DNA from: a bacterium
Lineage (GTDB): Bacteria > Pseudomonadota > Alphaproteobacteria > Caulobacterales > Hyphomonadaceae
Assembly (NCBI GenBank): GCA_030824255.1
Contig: JAVBYB010000518.1
Location: forward strand, 1-11,239
DNA: 11,239 nucleotides
Reading direction: 5' to 3'
Of the stretch, positions 1-6,650 are shown piece by piece. The position numbers were made by a program, and so were the translations under genes. The notes under the pieces are model-generated. The model had not been told where the DNA came from. It did not search any database and worked only from the letters and a program-made list of their open reading frames with translations. How positions within the stretch are numbered: position 1 is the first letter of the stretch; every line of letters starts with the position of its first letter.

Positions 1-137
1 TCCATGGCGGCGACGTGAAGATCAAGTCCGCGCCCGGCGCCGGCACGTCCGTGATCTGCCAGTTGCCTGAGATGGCGACCGCCAAGGCCGGCCGCACCGA
101 GCTCGAGCTTGGACCGGAAGCCGTCGCGGCCGTCTGA
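1..137 (+). CDS. Sensor histidine kinase, C-terminal fragment
   Basis: Only the last 44 codons are in the window, ending at TGA 135-137. The fragment begins HGGDVKIKSAPGAGTSVICQ and then LP. This matches the end of the GHKL ATPase (HATPase_c) domain of sensor kinases: a His-Gly-Gly turn, then a strand, then the G2 box Gly-Ala-Gly-Thr-Ser, then the final beta strand. The 22 or so residues after it (ending ELGPEAVAAV) look like an unstructured tail. The phosphoacceptor His, N box and sensory domain lie upstream, so the signal and the partner response regulator cannot be named. A terminator follows at 180-202, so it probably is not co-transcribed with the hydrolase at 277. Confidence 0.8.
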   Translation, partial: HGGDVKIKSAPGAGTSVICQLPEMATAKAGRTELELGPEAVAAV

Positions 138-179
138 GGCGGCGAAACCCGGATTATCGTCAAAACGCCGTGAGGTGAT

Positions 180-202
180 CTGCGCCCCGCGTGCAGTTTT
201 TT
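180..202 (+). terminator. Intrinsic terminator after histidine kinase gene
   Basis: CTGCGC (180-185), a five-base loop CCCGC, then GTGCAG (191-196) form a six-pair stem with one G-U pair, followed immediately by six T (197-202). This is the classic rho-independent layout and lies 43 bases after the kinase stop codon. Confidence 0.7.
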
Positions 203-261
203 GCGAACGTCCTTGACGATCGCCGGGTCACTTCCTTTTTTCTGCGCCACAAGCAGTTCTT

Positions 262-268
262 AGGGAGG
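262..268 (+). promoter_or_regulatory. Ribosome binding site that selects the TTG start at 277
   Basis: AGGGAGG is a near-perfect Shine-Dalgarno sequence, eight bases before TTG 277-279. It supports the TTG over the in-frame ATG at 307, which would remove the front of the signal peptide. Confidence 0.75.
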
Positions 269-276
269 ACACCGCC

Positions 277-1500
277 TTGATCATCCAAGCTTCGCGCCTG
301 TCGGCGATGGCTGTGGCCGCACTGGTGCTTGCGCCCATGGCGCTCGCGCAGAAGCCGATCACCGACCCGCCTGTCGCCTCCATCCTCACCTGGTCGCAGA
401 AGCAGCAGCTCGAACGCTACCCCGCCATCGAGAAAGTCTACGCTGTCTCCACAATCAGGAAAGGCGACAAGATTCGGGAGCTGCCGAAAGCGCTCGTCCA
501 GATCGACCCGAAAATCATGTTCAACGGGAAGTCGTCGAGCCTCGACGCCTTCATGAAGGACAACCGCATCACCGGTCTCATTGCCGTCAAGGATGGCGAG
601 CTGATGCTCGAAAAATACGCGCTCGGCCGCAAGCCGGAAGACCGCTGGACCTCCTTTTCCGTCGCCAAGTCCGTCACCGCCATCCTGATGGGAGCCGCGA
701 TCAAGGACGGCTGGATCAGGTCCGTCTACGATCCCGTCACGCGCTATCTGCCGGAGCTCAAGGGCACGGCCTATGACGGCATCAGCATCCGCCAGCTCAT
801 CTCGATGCAGACCGGCGTGGCCTGGGACGAGAACTACGCGAATCCGAAGTCAGACGTCGCACAGGCGGGCACAGCCGCGTTCAGGGGCGGCAACCCGATC
901 GATGACAACCCGCTCCTGCAATACATGGCCAAGCTCAAGACGAAGACCGAGCCGGGGAAGGAGTTCGTCTACAAGACGGGCGAGACTGATCTCGCGGGCC
1001 TCGTCCTTGTGCGCGCACTCGCCGGCAAGTCGCTGTCGCAATACGCCTCCGAGAAGCTCTGGGGACCGTACGGCATGGAGCAGGACGGCATCTGGATGCA
1101 GGACAAGGCCGGCATGGATCGCGGCGGCTGCTGCATGAGCATGACGCTCCGCGACTATGCCCGCATCGGCCTTTTCATGCTGGGTGGCGGAAAGATCGAT
1201 GGCAGGCAGGTGCTGGCCGACAACTGGGTCGAGGACGCCACAGCCAACCACGCGCCCGCCAAGTCGCGCGCCGAGGGCGCCAGCTACGGCTATTTCTGGT
1301 GGCCCATGGAAGATGGCTATCGCGCTGTCGGAATCTTCGGCCAGGGCATCTATGTCTTCCCGGAAGAAAACCTCGTCATTGCGGTCAACTCCGCAGCGCC
1401 CAAGGCGACCGACCGGCTCCAGTCCCAGAAATCCAACGCCCTCATCGCGGCTGTCCGCAAGGCGGCCAATGGCGGCGAGGGCCGCACCCCGCGCGGATAG
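277..1500 (+). CDS. Secreted serine hydrolase, beta-lactamase / NylB-like (407 aa)
   Basis: This is a member of the beta-lactamase-related serine hydrolase superfamily (class C beta-lactamase, EstB esterase and NylB 6-aminohexanoate-dimer hydrolase group). Residues 1-25 form a signal peptide ending ALA-Q, so it likely acts in the periplasm or outside the cell. The catalytic motif SVAK is at 128-131 (nucleophile Ser128, general-base partner Lys131). Tyr232 in the segment FVYKTGETD fits the second catalytic element, and GIFGQG near 352-357 sits where the KTG-like third motif is expected. The stretch around 283-300 ([16 protein letters not shown]) is typical of NylB-like members. The substrate is not predictable: ester, amide or small peptide are all possible, and true beta-lactamase activity is unlikely. 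The start is a TTG with a strong ribosome binding site. It stands alone between a terminator and trhO. Confidence 0.85.
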   Translation: MIIQASRLSAMAVAALVLAPMALAQKPITDPPVASILTWSQKQQLERYPAIEKVYAVSTIRKGDKIRELPKALVQIDPKIMFNGKSSSLDAFMKDNRITGLIAVKDGELMLEKYALGRKPEDRWTSFSVAKSVTAILMGAAIKDGWIRSVYDPVTRYLPELKGTAYDGISIRQLISMQTGVAWDENYANPKSDVAQAGTAAFRGGNPIDDNPLLQYMAKLKTKTEPGKEFVYKTGETDLAGLVLVRALAGKSLSQYASEKLWGPYGMEQDGIWMQDKAGMDRGGCCMSMTLRDYARIGLFMLGGGKIDGRQVLADNWVEDATANHAPAKSRAEGASYGYFWWPMEDGYRAVGIFGQGIYVFPEENLVIAVNSAAPKATDRLQSQKSNALIAAVRKAANGGEGRTPRG

Positions 1501-1509
1501 CGGAGCAAG

Positions 1510-1522
1510 GCGGGCTTCCCGC
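1510..1522 (+). terminator. Short GC hairpin after the hydrolase gene, possible terminator
   Basis: GCGGG (1510-1514), loop CTT, CCCGC (1518-1522) form a five-pair stem ten bases after the hydrolase stop. There is no T tract, so it may only be a weak pause or a 3'-end stabiliser. Confidence 0.3.
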
Positions 1523-1567
1523 TCGCCGCAACAGCGCGCTTCTTGCGGTCATCGCCCACCCGGCCTA

Positions 1568-2614
1568 ATGGCGTCGGCGATGACCGCACCCGCGCCCTTC
1601 CGCGTGACCGCCCTCTACCAGTTCGCCGCCTTCGATGACGTCGAGGCGCTGCGCGGACCATTGGCGAAACTGTGCTGTGCGCTTGGCGTCAAAGGCACGC
1701 TGTTGCTCGCGCATGAGGGCATCAACGGCACGATCGCCGGCGAGCCTGACGCCATCGACGCAGTGCTGGATCATATCCGCACCCTGCCGGGTTGCGCCGA
1801 TCTCGATGTGAAGGACTCATGGTCCGAGACGATGCCCTTCCTCCGCATGAAGGTGCGGCTGAAGAAGGAGATCGTCACGCTGGGCGTGCCCGGCATCGAT
1901 GCGGCGCGCGATGCCGGAACCTATGTTGAGCCCACCGACTGGAACGCCCTGATCGCCCAGCCTGACGTCATCCTGATCGATACGCGCAACGCCTATGAAG
2001 TTGCGATCGGCACGTTTGACGGCGCGGTCGATCCGAAGACGACAAGCTTCAGCGACTTCCCCGACTGGTTCCGCAACTTCCGCGAGACTTTGCGTGACAC
2101 GTGGGGCGAGACGAAGCCCAGGGTCGCGATGTTCTGCACCGGCGGCATCCGCTGCGAAAAGGCGACGGCCTTCCTCAAGCACGAAGGCATCGAAGATGTC
2201 TTTCACCTCAAGGGCGGCATCCTGAGATATCTCGAGACAGTGCCAGAGGCTGAAAGCCAATGGCGGGGCGAATGCTTCGTCTTCGATCAGCGCACCGCCG
2301 TGAAACACGGCCTTGCCGTCGGCGAGCACACGCTTTGCCACGGTTGCCGCATGCCGGTCAGTCCAGCGGACCGGGCCTCGACTCTCTATCGCGCGGGCGT
2401 CAGCTGCCCCGCCTGCCACGACGCGCGCGATGATGCGCAGCGCCAGCGCTACACCGAGCGGGCGCGCCAGATGGAGCGCTCAGCCAAACGGGGCGTCACA
2501 CATCTGGGCCTAACCCCGGACGAGGCCAGGGCCCGTCTTGCCGCCAAGCAGGAGGCGCGACGCGCAGCGTCGGAACAGTCCGCTCGCCTCAAGGCAGAAA
2601 AGCCACCACGTTGA
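1568..2614 (+). CDS. trhO: tRNA uridine(34) hydroxylase TrhO, rhodanese family (348 aa)
   Basis: TrhO (formerly YceA, UPF0176) performs oxygen-dependent hydroxylation of U34 in certain tRNAs, a step toward 5-methoxy- or 5-carboxymethoxyuridine in the cytoplasm. Counting from ATG 1568, residues 10-105 are the N-terminal acylphosphatase-like domain containing [19 protein letters not shown]. Residues about 118-225 are the rhodanese domain, with LIDTRNAYE at 137-145 and the active-site loop [11 protein letters not shown], catalytic Cys190 and second Cys196. A C-terminal module has CHGC (257-260) and CPAC (280-283), a likely metal-binding four-Cys set, then a charged helical tail. The length matches the E. 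coli protein (about 350). An in-frame ATG at 1580 is an equally plausible start, as neither has a clear Shine-Dalgarno. The open frame extends to 1157 inside the previous gene but has no homology there. Confidence 0.92.
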   Translation: MASAMTAPAPFRVTALYQFAAFDDVEALRGPLAKLCCALGVKGTLLLAHEGINGTIAGEPDAIDAVLDHIRTLPGCADLDVKDSWSETMPFLRMKVRLKKEIVTLGVPGIDAARDAGTYVEPTDWNALIAQPDVILIDTRNAYEVAIGTFDGAVDPKTTSFSDFPDWFRNFRETLRDTWGETKPRVAMFCTGGIRCEKATAFLKHEGIEDVFHLKGGILRYLETVPEAESQWRGECFVFDQRTAVKHGLAVGEHTLCHGCRMPVSPADRASTLYRAGVSCPACHDARDDAQRQRYTERARQMERSAKRGVTHLGLTPDEARARLAAKQEARRAASEQSARLKAEKPPR

Positions 2615-2645
2615 CACCTCCCTCCATCGCGCCGATCTTTGCCGG

Positions 2646-3035
2646 ATGCTCGAGAAGCTGACCCGCATCCTGCTGGCGCTCGTCACGGCCTTTGTCTTTA
2701 CCGGACAAATGGAAGCCGCGGCGGAGCATTGCGCGCGTCTGGCCGAGCAGGCCGCGCTTGAAGCGCCAGCCCAGGCGTCCGACTGCCATGAAACGCAGAA
2801 GGCCGTCGCCGCCGCGCATCATGGCATGGCGCACGGTGATCCTGGTCATCCCGCCGGTGAGCCATCGCCGGAGACGCCCGACAGCTGCGAGTGTGTCGCC
2901 GCCCTCAAGCTCTGCATGGACTTTGTGGGCTCCACCGCCTCCGCCCGTGTCGCGCCCTATGCCTGGCTCGTCGCCGGCGAGGCAAGCTTCGCCTCCAGCC
3001 AGCCCGATCCCGATCTCAGACCTCCCCGCGCCTGA
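2646..3035 (+). CDS. Small exported Cys/His-rich protein (129 aa), possibly copper-related
   Basis: I do not recognise a named family. From ATG 2646, residues 1-25 form a signal peptide (hydrophobic LLALVTAFVF, then EAAA). The mature part has five Cys (29, 47, 81, 83, 90), including a CEC, and a His/Met patch around 48-68 (CHETQ, then HHGMAHGDPGH), all possible metal ligands. The end is Pro-rich, DPDLRPPRA. Small exported proteins with this Cys/His content and an LRPP-like tail are often found just before copper-resistance outer-membrane genes, which fits the Met/His-rich barrel 67 bases downstream. The frame is open back to 2538, but that would overlap trhO and hide the signal peptide, so 2646 is preferred. 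It lies 31 bases after trhO. The copper role is inferred. Confidence 0.65.
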   Translation: MLEKLTRILLALVTAFVFTGQMEAAAEHCARLAEQAALEAPAQASDCHETQKAVAAAHHGMAHGDPGHPAGEPSPETPDSCECVAALKLCMDFVGSTASARVAPYAWLVAGEASFASSQPDPDLRPPRA

Positions 3036-3091
3036 CCTGAACCAGAGCTGCGCGCCGGCGCATCACAAGCCGGCTGTAACGAATTCCGTTC

Positions 3092-3095
3092 AGGA
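3092..3095 (+). promoter_or_regulatory. Ribosome binding site that sets the start at 3103
   Basis: AGGA lies seven bases before ATG 3103. The same reading frame is open much further upstream (to 2692) through the preceding gene, so this site and the signal peptide that follows decide the start. Confidence 0.55.
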
Positions 3096-3102
3096 TACCC
3101 CA

Positions 3103-4521
3103 ATGTCACGTCTCGCCTTGATCGCTTCGGCGATCCTGCTCGCGCCATCCGCGCTGTCTTTGCCGGCAATGGCGCAGGAACACGACCACGCAGGCCACGC
3201 GCCACAACCGCCAGCCGAAACCACCAAGCCTGCCGCCGAAGATCATTCGCAGCATGGCGGTCATGCCGGCCCCGACGGCCAGCCCGATCACGGTCAAATG
3301 GATCACAGCCAGATGGACCATTCCAGAATGGATCACGGCGCCGATCACAGCACGCATGCCGGCGCCCTCGGCGCCTATCCGATGACGCGCGACTCCAGCG
3401 GCACCGCCTGGCGCCCCGACGCCGCGCCTCACGTCATGCGCATGCACGAGGTGGGCGACTGGACGCTGATGGGCCACGCCACGCTCGACTTCGCCTACAC
3501 CAGCCAGTCCGGGCCGCGCGGCGATGACAAGGGCTTCCTTGCCGGCATGGTCATGGGCTCGGCCCAGCGCCGCTTCGAGGATGGCGGCGCACTTACCTTC
3601 CGGGGGTCCCTCAGCCCGGACCCGCTGATGGGCAAGACCGGCTATCCCCTGCTGCTCGCCGCCGGCGAAACCGCCGATGGCGCAGAGCCGCTGATCGACC
3701 GCCAGCATCCCCACGATCTCTTCATGGAACTGTCGGCGACGTACTCGCGCCAGCTCGATGCCAACCAGAGCGTGTTCGTCTATGCGGGCCTGCCCGGCGA
3801 GCCCGCCTTCGGCCCCGGCGCGTTCATGCATCGCCCTGCCGCCGAGGTGAACCCCGAAGCGCCGATCACCCACCACTGGCTCGACTCGACACACATCAGC
3901 TTCGGCGTGCTGACCGCCGGCTACATCAATGGCGACGTCAAGATCGAAGCCTCGCGCTTCCGCGGCCGCGAACCCGACCAGGACCGCTACGACATCGAAA
4001 CCGGCGAGCTCGATTCAAGCGCCGTTCGGCTATCGTGGAATCCGACCGAGAACTGGGCGCTGCAGGCCAGCTGGGCCGATGTCATCTCCCCCGAACAGCT
4101 CGAGCCCGATGTCGATGCCGTGAAATGGTCGGCCAGCGCGCTCTACAGCCAGAAGTTCGGCGATGGCGACATCTCCCTCACCGGCTCCTTCGCCCGCAAG
4201 GATACCAGCGATGGCGTCGTGCTCGATGCCTGGCTCGCCGAGACCGCCTACCGGCCCAACCCCGATTGGACGATCTACTCCCGCCTTGAGGCGATCGAGA
4301 CCAATGAGCTGGGCGACCACGCGGATCATGGCCATCATGGCGATATCGAGAATGTCGCCCGCTTCACGCTCGGCGCCTCGCGCGACTTCCGCCTGTCCGA
4401 CAGCGTCGTGATCGCCCTCGGCGCCGCCGCCACGCAGAACTGGACCAGCGGCGCCCTATCGCCGCTCTACGACGGAGACCCGATCGGCCTCCTCGGCTAT
4501 GTCCGCGTGAAAATCAGCTAG
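3103..4521 (+). CDS. Outer-membrane barrel with Met/His-rich N-terminus, copper-associated (472 aa)
   Basis: Residues 1-24 form a signal peptide (ending PAMA-Q). Residues 25-90 are low-complexity and metal-ligand rich, with EHDHAGH and three tandem DH(G/S)(Q/R)M units at 62-76. Such DHxxM repeats bind copper in PcoB/CopB-type proteins. From about 92 the sequence becomes alternating polar/hydrophobic strands typical of an outer-membrane beta barrel. It has conserved blocks seen in uncharacterised proteins near copper genes: DPLMGKTGYP (173-182), IDRQHPHDLFMEL (198-210), HHWLDSTHISFG (257-268) and FRGREPDQDRYDIET (286-300). A second His cluster, HADHGHHGD, lies at 406-414. It ends in VKIS rather than the usual terminal aromatic. 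Likely role: periplasmic or outer-membrane copper binding or export. No copper ATPase, oxidase or sensor gene is in the window. It converges on fliP. Confidence 0.75.
   Translation: MSRLALIASAILLAPSALSLPAMAQEHDHAGHAPQPPAETTKPAAEDHSQHGGHAGPDGQPDHGQMDHSQMDHSRMDHGADHSTHAGALGAYPMTRDSSGTAWRPDAAPHVMRMHEVGDWTLMGHATLDFAYTSQSGPRGDDKGFLAGMVMGSAQRRFEDGGALTFRGSLSPDPLMGKTGYPLLLAAGETADGAEPLIDRQHPHDLFMELSATYSRQLDANQSVFVYAGLPGEPAFGPGAFMHRPAAEVNPEAPITHHWLDSTHISFGVLTAGYINGDVKIEASRFRGREPDQDRYDIETGELDSSAVRLSWNPTENWALQASWADVISPEQLEPDVDAVKWSASALYSQKFGDGDISLTGSFARKDTSDGVVLDAWLAETAYRPNPDWTIYSRLEAIETNELGDHADHGHHGDIENVARFTLGASRDFRLSDSVVIALGAAATQNWTSGALSPLYDGDPIGLLGYVRVKIS
3286..3342 (+). repeat. In-frame 15-base tandem repeat coding DHxxM units
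   Basis: Four successive units begin GATCACGG, GATCACAG, GACCATTC and GATCACGG. The first three are complete 15-base units ending in ATG and encode DHGQM, DHSQM and DHSRM. The last is partial. Synonymous differences (GAT/GAC, CAC/CAT) mean the protein repeat is kept by selection rather than by very recent duplication. Confidence 0.8.
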
Positions 4522-4532
4522 ACCGACGCAGA

Positions 4533-4556
4533 CCCGTCCGGCGTCAGCCGGGCGGG
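4533..4556. terminator. Hairpin between convergent genes, covering the fliP stop
   Basis: CCCGTCCGGC (4533-4542), loop GTCA, GCCGGGCGGG (4547-4556) pair along ten positions with one G-U. The loop and arm contain the fliP stop codon (4544-4546). It begins 11 bases after the stop of the barrel gene at 4521. It could end transcription from both sides, though neither side has a T tract. Confidence 0.5.
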
Positions 4557-5293
4557 GATTGCATGAAGCTCTCGACCAGCGAGCCCGACAGCATCCGCCA
4601 GCCATCGACCAGCACGAAGAAGATCAGCTTGAACGGCAGCGAGATGGTCACCGGCGGCAGCATCATCATGCCCATCGCCATCAGGATCGACGACACGACG
4701 AGGTCGATCACCAGGAAGGGCAGGAACACCATGAAGCCGATCTCGAACGCGCGCTTCAGCTCCGAAATCATGAAGGCCGGCGCCAGTACATGGAAAGGCG
4801 CATCCGCCGCATTCTGAAGGTTCTGGATGTTGGCCATGCCCGCGAACATCGCGACATCCGCCTCGTTCACGTGCGCGCCCATGAATTGCTGCACAGGCCC
4901 CAGCGCGCGCGGGATCGCCTCCTCCAGCGTGATCGCTTCCGACATGAAGGGCTGGATGCCCGCCTCGTAGGACGCTGCAAACGTCGGCGCCATCACGAAG
5001 CCGGTCAGGAACAGTGCCAGCGCGATCACCACCGAGTTCGGCGGCGCGTTCTGCAGGCCGATCGCCGTCCGCAGCAGCGACAGCACCACCACGATCCGCA
5101 CGAAGCTCGTGGTCATCACCAGGATGGACGGCGCCAGCGACAGCACCGTGATCGCCGCGATCAGCTGCACGATGCCGGACGTCAGCCCCTGCCCTGTCCC
5201 CAGATCGACCGACACGGTCTGCGGCAACGCCTCGGGCGCGACCATCAGCGCCAGTACAAGCGCCGGCGCGATACGGATCAGGCGCCCGATCAT
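4544..5293 (-). CDS. fliP: Flagellar export-gate protein FliP (249 aa)
   Basis: FliP forms the core of the inner-membrane export gate with FliQ and FliR in the flagellar type III secretion apparatus. Residues 1-25 are a cleavable-type hydrophobic leader. Membrane segments follow at about 41-62, 66-105 and 185-210, with a final hydrophobic stretch at 220-236. The family signatures are present: FVRIVVVLSLLRTAIGLQ (64-81) followed by NAPPNSVVIALALFLT, and PAFMISELKRAFEIGF (172-187) followed by MVFLPFLVIDLVV. Length is normal. The start overlaps the fliO stop by four bases (ATGA, 5290-5293), so it is translationally coupled to fliO. A hairpin sits over its stop. FliQ, FliR and FlhB are not in the window. 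Confidence 0.97.
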   Translation of the reverse strand: MIGRLIRIAPALVLALMVAPEALPQTVSVDLGTGQGLTSGIVQLIAAITVLSLAPSILVMTTSFVRIVVVLSLLRTAIGLQNAPPNSVVIALALFLTGFVMAPTFAASYEAGIQPFMSEAITLEEAIPRALGPVQQFMGAHVNEADVAMFAGMANIQNLQNAADAPFHVLAPAFMISELKRAFEIGFMVFLPFLVIDLVVSSILMAMGMMMLPPVTISLPFKLIFFVLVDGWRMLSGSLVESFMQSPPG

Positions 5294-5592
5294 GACTTGT
5301 CGCTTTCAGGCGGAATGGGCGCAAACGGGGCCGGCGTGTCCCGCGAGGCGATCAGCGTGTCACCCGTCGGCGCGACGGCCAGGAGATGCTCCCGTCCCCC
5401 CCACCTCACCACCACCAGCTTCCGCCGCATGTCCAGCGACCGCCATTCGACAATCTTGAGGTCCTGGCTCGGCGCGCCGGCCTTGAGACCGATTCGGCTG
5501 CCGTACTTGCGCAGCGCCCACGCGCCGCCCAACAGCAGGCCCAGCACGAAGGCGAGGGCCGCCAAAGCCTTGAGGACAGAGAAGAAGTCCAT
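5290..5592 (-). CDS. fliO: Flagellar export accessory protein FliO (100 aa)
   Basis: FliO is a small bitopic membrane protein that helps assemble the FliP ring. It begins MDFFSVLKALAALAFVLGLL, with a single membrane helix at about 6-27, then a basic stop-transfer (LRKYGSRIG). A small cytoplasmic domain follows, with LKIVEWRSLDMRRKLVVVRW and then GGREHLLAVAPTGDTLIA, matching the FliO fold (SLDxRRKLVVVR...REHLL). The tail (APFAPIPPESDKS) is Pro-rich. ATG 5592 is chosen because FliO proteins usually begin close to the membrane helix. An in-frame TTG at 5607 would add five residues. Neither has a clear Shine-Dalgarno. It is followed by fliP with ATGA overlap and is read from the control region shared with flgB. 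Confidence 0.9.
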   Translation of the reverse strand: MDFFSVLKALAALAFVLGLLLGGAWALRKYGSRIGLKAGAPSQDLKIVEWRSLDMRRKLVVVRWGGREHLLAVAPTGDTLIASRDTPAPFAPIPPESDKS

Positions 5593-5632
5593 GTTCGGAC
5601 GCGCCAATTGCGGCCATTCGGGCCGGGTTTCT

Positions 5633-5640
5633 TGGTTAAT
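5633..5640 (-). promoter_or_regulatory. CtrA-like half site upstream of fliO
   Basis: On the minus strand this region reads ATTAACCAAG, which contains TTAACCA (5633-5639), seven of the eight bases of the Caulobacter CtrA half site TTAACCAT. It lies 41 bases before the fliO ATG. Weak on its own, but it is close to two full boxes. Confidence 0.35.
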
Positions 5641-5656
5641 GCATCGGAAATGGGGG

Positions 5657-5671
5657 TAAACGGCAGGTTAA
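5657..5671. promoter_or_regulatory. CtrA-like box 1 (one mismatch)
   Basis: TAAACGGCAGGTTAA fits TTAA-N7-TTAA with one mismatch in the first half. The box is also part of a direct repeat, GTAAACGG / GTTAACGG, spaced 11 bases (one helical turn). It lies between fliO and flgB. Confidence 0.5.
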
Positions 5672-5687
5672 CGGTCCCGCGTGGGTC

Positions 5688-5702
5688 TTAAGGGGGCTTT
5701 AA
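5688..5702. promoter_or_regulatory. CtrA box 2 (exact TTAA-N7-TTAA)
   Basis: TTAAGGGGGCTTTAA is an exact TTAA-N7-TTAA, the binding element of the cell-cycle regulator CtrA in Caulobacterales. It lies 54 bases before the flgB start, about three helical turns from box 1, consistent with activation of the flgB operon. TTAA is rare in this GC-rich DNA, so two boxes in 46 bases are unlikely to be chance. Confidence 0.65.
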
Positions 5703-5756
5703 GGAAACCGGTCAAATCTGCCTAGCGATGGGTCTCCTGCCCAGGCGAACACGACA

Positions 5757-6197
5757 ATGCCCGATCCGACGCAGATCTCCGTCTTCAACCTGATGAAGAC
5801 CCGCATGCAGATGCTGGGCGAGCGCCAGAAGGTGATCGCCCAGAACGTCGCCAACGTTTCCACGCCCGGCTACGTCCCTAGCGACATCAACCAGGACGCC
5901 TTCGCCGCAACGCTGCAGCGCATGGCCGGAAAAGGCTCCGGCGTCGCCTCCCCCGCCCGCACCGCGATGACCGCGACACAGGCCGGCCACATGGTTGCGC
6001 CGAACACGCCCGCCGCGCCGGGCGTCTCCCTGATGAAATCTCCTGACTCCGAAACCACGCTCGACGGCAACGCCGTGGTGGTCGAGGAGCAGATGATCAA
6101 GATCGCCGAAACCCGAATGGATTTCGAGACCATGGTTGGCCTGTACCAGAAGAGTCTGGGCCTGCTGAGGCTGGCGTCGCGCGCACCGGGACGGTGA
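5757..6197 (+). CDS. flgB: Flagellar proximal rod protein FlgB (146 aa)
   Basis: FlgB is a proximal rod subunit, exported by the flagellar type III apparatus and placed between the MS ring/FliE and the rest of the rod. The N-terminal flagellar rod signature is present: MLGERQKVIAQNVANVSTPG (19-38) then YVPSDI. The centre is a variable loop rich in Ala/Pro/Thr (60-95). The C-terminal helix contains TLDGNAVVVEEQMIKIAETR then MDFETMVGLYQKSLGLLR (101-138). Length is typical. A weak AGGCGA (5743-5748) precedes ATG 5757 by eight bases. First gene of the flgB-flgC-fliE run, divergent from fliOP, and preceded by CtrA-type boxes. Confidence 0.95.
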   Translation: MPDPTQISVFNLMKTRMQMLGERQKVIAQNVANVSTPGYVPSDINQDAFAATLQRMAGKGSGVASPARTAMTATQAGHMVAPNTPAAPGVSLMKSPDSETTLDGNAVVVEEQMIKIAETRMDFETMVGLYQKSLGLLRLASRAPGR

Positions 6198-6212
6198 CGC
6201 ATACACGCGACT

Positions 6213-6217
6213 AGGAG
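6213..6217 (+). promoter_or_regulatory. Ribosome binding site of flgC
   Basis: AGGAG six bases before ATG 6224, the best ribosome binding site in the flagellar run. This suggests high FlgC translation independent of flgB. Confidence 0.7.
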
Positions 6218-6223
6218 ACCATC

Positions 6224-6640
6224 ATGTCATCCGACCTCATGTCCGCCATGGGCGCGGCCGCAACGGGCCTGCGCGCACAGACGGTGCGCATCCGCATCTC
6301 CGCCGAGAACCTGGCCAACGCCGATGCGACGTCCAACGTCCCCGGCGGCGATCCCTACCGTCGCAAGGCCCCCGTGTTCCGCACCTATTTCGATCGCGAG
6401 ATCGGCGCCGACGCAGTGAAGGTCACCGGCGCGCGTCTCGACATGTCGCCCTTCACCATGAAGTTCGACCCCAGCCACCCCGCCGCCGATGGCGATGGCT
6501 ATGTCAAACAGTCCAACGTCTCCTCGCTCGTGGAGATGGCCGACCTGCGCGAGGCGCAACGCGCCTACGAGGCCAACCTCAACGTCATCGAATCGAGCCG
6601 CGCAATGATGCTCGGCGTCGTCTCGCTGCTCAAAGCGTAA
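6224..6640 (+). CDS. flgC: Flagellar proximal rod protein FlgC (138 aa)
   Basis: FlgC is a proximal rod subunit working with FlgB and FlgF. The N-terminal rod motif RISAENLANADAT (24-36) is followed by YRRKAPVFR (45-53), a typical FlgC turn. The C-terminal region DGYVKQSNVSSLVEMADLRE (91-110) then AQRAYEANLNVIESSRAMML is the conserved domain of rod and hook proteins, with a helix that packs against the N-terminal helix. Length is normal. It starts 26 bases after flgB, with a strong Shine-Dalgarno, and ends ten bases before fliE, so the three genes are almost certainly one transcript. Confidence 0.97.
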   Translation: MSSDLMSAMGAAATGLRAQTVRIRISAENLANADATSNVPGGDPYRRKAPVFRTYFDREIGADAVKVTGARLDMSPFTMKFDPSHPAADGDGYVKQSNVSSLVEMADLREAQRAYEANLNVIESSRAMMLGVVSLLKA

Positions 6641-6650
6641 GGCGCCCTAG

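Noticed and set aside
213..218. TTGACG as a -35 element for the serine hydrolase
   Set aside because: No acceptable -10 is seen at 15-19 bases downstream, only a T-rich stretch, so I do not call a promoter.
1157..1567. The upstream extension of the TrhO frame into the hydrolase gene
   Set aside because: Ser/Arg/Pro-rich shadow without homology. TrhO homology begins at about 1595 and the E. coli length fits the 1568 or 1580 start.
2692..3102. The N-terminal extension of the barrel frame back to 2692
   Set aside because: It overlaps the small exported protein in another frame and lacks homology. The signal peptide and ribosome binding site support ATG 3103.
3106..3894. A 262-codon minus-strand open frame opposite the barrel gene
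   Set aside because: Rich in Ala, Gly, Arg and Val from complementary DNA. The plus-strand gene has a signal peptide, metal motifs and conserved barrel blocks.
4559..5659. A 366-codon plus-strand open frame opposite fliO-fliP, rich in Arg/His/Gln
   Set aside because: It is the antisense shadow of two well-identified flagellar genes in GC-rich DNA. Composition is unnatural (runs of Arg, His and Gln) and no domain is seen.
5688..5756. A sigma-54 promoter ahead of flgB
   Set aside because: No TGGCAC-N5-TTGC-like element was found in either orientation. The region instead has CtrA-type boxes.
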